From Proteobacteria bacterium SG_bin6 (GTDB lineage: Bacteria > Pseudomonadota > Alphaproteobacteria > Sphingomonadales > Sphingomonadaceae): DNA of 64,000 bases. The first letter of the stretch is position 1; each line of letters opens with the position of its first letter. Where the stretch lies: the NCBI GenBank assembly GCA_002083435.1, contig LWDJ01000050.1, positions 124,001 through 188,000 on the forward strand, written 5' to 3'. Made by a program: the position numbers and the translations under genes. The notes beneath the pieces are model-generated. The model did not search any database. It was not told where the DNA came from and worked only from the letters and a program-made list of their open reading frames with translations. Below, in pieces: positions 61,805 through 64,000 of the stretch.

Positions 61805-63214
61805 ATGTTCGCGGCTGTCGATCCCATCCTGCTTGCCCGTATCCAGTTCGGCTTCACGGTCAGCTTCCACTTCATTTTCCCGAGCTTTTCGATCGGCTTG
61901 GCGAGCTACCTCGCGGTGCTCGAGGCGCTGTGGCTGCGGACCAGGGATGAAGCCTATCTCGATCTGTTCAAATTCTGGCTGAAGATCTTCGCCGTCGCCT
62001 TCGCGATGGGCGTCGTGTCGGGCATCGTCATGTCCTATCAGTTCGGCACCAACTGGGCGGTGTTTTCGGACAAGACCGGGCCGGTGCTGGGGCCGCTGAT
62101 GGCCTATGAGGTGCTCACCGCCTTTTTCCTGGAAGCCGGGTTTCTCGGCGTGATGCTGTTCGGGATGGAGAAGGTGGGCAAGAAGCTGCACTTCGCCGCC
62201 ACCTGCATGGTCGCGCTCGGCACCTTCATTTCGGCGTTCTGGATCCTGTCGGCGAACAGCTGGATGCAGACACCGCGGGGTTATGCGGTGAACGCCGCCG
62301 GCCAGTTCGTGCCCGCAGGCGATTGGCTCACGATCATCTTCAACCCCAGCTTTCCCTATCGGCTGGTCCATACCGTGACGGGCGCCTATCTCACCACCGC
62401 GCTCGCGGTGGGCGCGGTTGGCGCGTGGCATCTGCTGAAGGACCGGCAGAACCGCTTCGCGCGCATCATGTTCTCGATGGCGATGGGGATGATCGCGGTC
62501 GTCGCGCCGCTCCAGATCGCGGCGGGCGATACGCAGGGGCTCAACACGCTCGAGCATCAGCCGGCGAAGATCGCGGCGATGGAGGGGCATTTCCAAAGCC
62601 ATGCCGATGGCGCGCCGCTGATCCTGTTCGGGCTGCCCAACCAGCGCGAGCAGCGCGTCGATTATGCGATCGAGGTGCCCAAGCTTTCCTCGCTGATCCT
62701 GAAGCATGATCTGAACGCCCCGCTCGCCGGGCTCGACTGGGTGCCGCGCGACAAGCAGCCGCCGGTGCCGGTCGTCTTCTGGTCGTTCCGGGTGATGGTG
62801 GGCTTGGGCTTCGCAATGCTGGGCTTAGCGCTGTGGGCGCTGCTCGCGCGGGTGCTGGGGCGGTTGTACGATTGGCGCTGGCTGCACCGTGCGGCGTTGG
62901 TGATGGGCCCTTCGGGCTTCGTCGCGGTGATCGCCGGCTGGATCACCACCGAAGTCGGCCGCCAGCCCTATACCGTGTACGGGCTGCTCCAGACCGCGCA
63001 AAGCGCGTCGCCCCTCGCCGCCCCGGCCGTGGGCGCGTCGCTGGTGGCGTTCGTGCTCGTTTATTTCGCGGTGTTCGGCGTCGGCACCTGGTATATCCTG
63101 AAACTGATGCACGAAGGCGTCCACGTCCATGAATCGGATCTGGGCGACGCGCCGATCCGTACCGCGGGGGTGACGCCGACGCTGCAGGTTCAGCGCCAGG
63201 GCCAGCCCGCGTGA
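61805..63214 (+). CDS. cydA: Cytochrome bd-type ubiquinol oxidase subunit I (CIO type), 469 aa
   Basis: Subunit I motifs are present: LLARIQFGFTVSFHFIFPSF with the early haem-ligand His, MGVVSGIVMSYQFGTNW, NSWMQTPRGY, and GWITTEVGRQPYTVYGLLQTAQ. The quinol-binding loop is short, as in cyanide-insensitive (CioA) oxidases. The protein carries haems b558, b595 and d in the inner membrane and reduces oxygen with ubiquinol. AGAGGTGATCC precedes the ATG. It overlaps the subunit II gene by four bases. No clear FNR-type box is seen in the 131-base leader. Confidence 0.96.
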   Translation: MFAAVDPILLARIQFGFTVSFHFIFPSFSIGLASYLAVLEALWLRTRDEAYLDLFKFWLKIFAVAFAMGVVSGIVMSYQFGTNWAVFSDKTGPVLGPLMAYEVLTAFFLEAGFLGVMLFGMEKVGKKLHFAATCMVALGTFISAFWILSANSWMQTPRGYAVNAAGQFVPAGDWLTIIFNPSFPYRLVHTVTGAYLTTALAVGAVGAWHLLKDRQNRFARIMFSMAMGMIAVVAPLQIAAGDTQGLNTLEHQPAKIAAMEGHFQSHADGAPLILFGLPNQREQRVDYAIEVPKLSSLILKHDLNAPLAGLDWVPRDKQPPVPVVFWSFRVMVGLGFAMLGLALWALLARVLGRLYDWRWLHRAALVMGPSGFVAVIAGWITTEVGRQPYTVYGLLQTAQSASPLAAPAVGASLVAFVLVYFAVFGVGTWYILKLMHEGVHVHESDLGDAPIRTAGVTPTLQVQRQGQPA

Positions 63215-64000
63215 ACCTGAGCTATGATCTGGCGACGATCTGGGCCGGGCTGATCGCGTTCGCGGTGTTCGCCTATGTCGTGCTCGACGGGTTCGATCTG
63301 GGCATCGGCATCCTGTTTCCCCGCTTCACCCGCGGGCCGGACCGCGACCAGGCGATGAACGCGATCGCGCCGGTGTGGGACGGTAACGAGACCTGGCTGA
63401 TCCTGGGCGGCGGCGGGCTGTTCGCGGCCTTTCCGCTGGCTTATGCGATCATCCTGCCGGCGCTGTATCCGCCGATGATCGCGATGTTGTTGGGGCTGAT
63501 CTTTCGCGGGGTCGCGTTCGAGTTTCGCTGGCGCGATCCGGCGCACCAGCCCTTCTGGGATTTCGCCTTCACCACCGGCTCGACGATCGCCGCCTTGGCG
63601 CAAGGGGTGACGTTGGGCGCGCTGCTGCAGGGGATCACGGTCAACGGGCGGGCCTATGGCGGGGGCTGGCTCGATTGGCTGACGCCGTTCACGGTGCTGA
63701 CGGGCGTGAGCGTGGTGATCGGCTATGCGTTGCTCGGCGCGTGCTGGCTGATCGTGAAGACCGAAGGCGAGACCGAACGCCGCGCCTATGCGCTCGCGCG
63801 GCTGCTGGGGCCGCTGACCATCCTGGCGATCGTCGCGGTGTCGGCGGCGACGCCGTTCCTCGCGCACAGCTATGTGAAGCGTTGGTTCACCTTTCCCGGG
63901 GTGCTGATCACCGCGCAGGTGCCGTTGCTGGTCGCGATCGTCTCGGTGCTGTTCTGGCGCGCGCTCGCGGTGCATCGCCGGATCGCGCCGTTCGCCCTGG
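63211..64000 (+). CDS. cydB: Cytochrome bd-type ubiquinol oxidase subunit II, cut by the right edge
   Basis: A GTG at 63211-63213 overlaps the subunit I stop as GTGA and opens a frame that reaches the right edge. The visible 263 residues include VLDGFDLGIGIL, WDGNETWLILGGGGLFAAFP and FEFRWRDP, typical of CydB/CioB. It is an integral membrane partner of subunit I. The C-terminus lies outside the window. Confidence 0.95.
   Translation, partial: MNLSYDLATIWAGLIAFAVFAYVVLDGFDLGIGILFPRFTRGPDRDQAMNAIAPVWDGNETWLILGGGGLFAAFPLAYAIILPALYPPMIAMLLGLIFRGVAFEFRWRDPAHQPFWDFAFTTGSTIAALAQGVTLGALLQGITVNGRAYGGGWLDWLTPFTVLTGVSVVIGYALLGACWLIVKTEGETERRAYALARLLGPLTILAIVAVSAATPFLAHSYVKRWFTFPGVLITAQVPLLVAIVSVLFWRALAVHRRIAPFAL

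Noticed and set aside
1..64000. CRISPR arrays, insertion sequences and prophage genes
   Set aside because: No regularly spaced repeats with unique spacers, no transposase or terminal inverted repeats, and no phage structural genes were seen.

Overview
The window looks like chromosome of a high-GC alphaproteobacterium of the sphingomonad type. The evidence is a long TonB-dependent receptor, a UrcA-family secreted protein, an Anbu-type proteasome-like operon, a class II DAHP synthase and a large exopolysaccharide locus. The assignment is inferred from gene content and codon style; no 16S or other phylogenetic marker was compared.

Region A (1-7056, minus strand) is a co-directional run of one edge-truncated and six complete genes, with short gaps and good ribosome binding sites. 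Only one, a zincin-like metalloprotein with HEVAH, has a recognisable motif. Another has an extremely acidic repeat N-terminus and a very basic C-terminus. A five-copy, 21-bp tandem repeat (7213-7317) lies upstream. This is the best candidate here for an undescribed system.

Region B (7334-16548, minus strand) holds a Tat-exported DUF885 peptidase-like protein. It is followed by a tightly overlapping four-gene operon: winged-helix/NTPase/repeat regulator, GST-like protein, cytochrome P450, and a 952-residue protein with a DyP-type peroxidase C-terminus fused to a membrane-containing N-terminus. An 11-bp-phased direct repeat in the divergent intergenic region may be the regulator's operator.

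Region C (16753-22033, plus strand) encodes a UrcA-like protein, a small putative lipoprotein, a secreted AstE/aspartoacylase-type metalloprotein and a TonB-dependent receptor, with two clear terminator hairpins.

Region D (22083-30166, minus strand) holds the Anbu operon (circularly permuted ATP-grasp, alpha-E, transglutaminase, Anbu), tRNA-Glu(CTC), class II DAHP synthase, and an overlapping PhyH dioxygenase / D-2-hydroxyacid dehydrogenase / GNAT operon.

Region E (30396-61673, mostly plus strand) is a Wzx/Wzy-type exopolysaccharide locus that looks less GC-biased than its flanks. The priming sugar transferase is separated from the rest by cysS (opposite strand), a small membrane ORF, rpsU and an anchored FKBP isomerase. 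Then follow an O-antigen-ligase-like protein, OPX export lipoprotein, PCP/BY-kinase with a (Tyr-Gly) repeat tail, two orphan envelope proteins, two heparinase-family proteins, two paralogous MDR+Gfo/Idh fusion dehydrogenases, an asparagine-synthase-like amidotransferase, flippase, methyltransferase, two GT4 glycosyltransferases, a Wzy-like polymerase, WecB, WecC and a Tat-exported beta-helix protein. Together these predict a polymer containing UDP-ManNAcA-derived, possibly amidated, uronic acid.

Region F (61805-64000, plus strand) is a cyanide-insensitive-type cytochrome bd oxidase operon, cut by the right edge. After start correction no gene-free stretch exceeds 300 bases.
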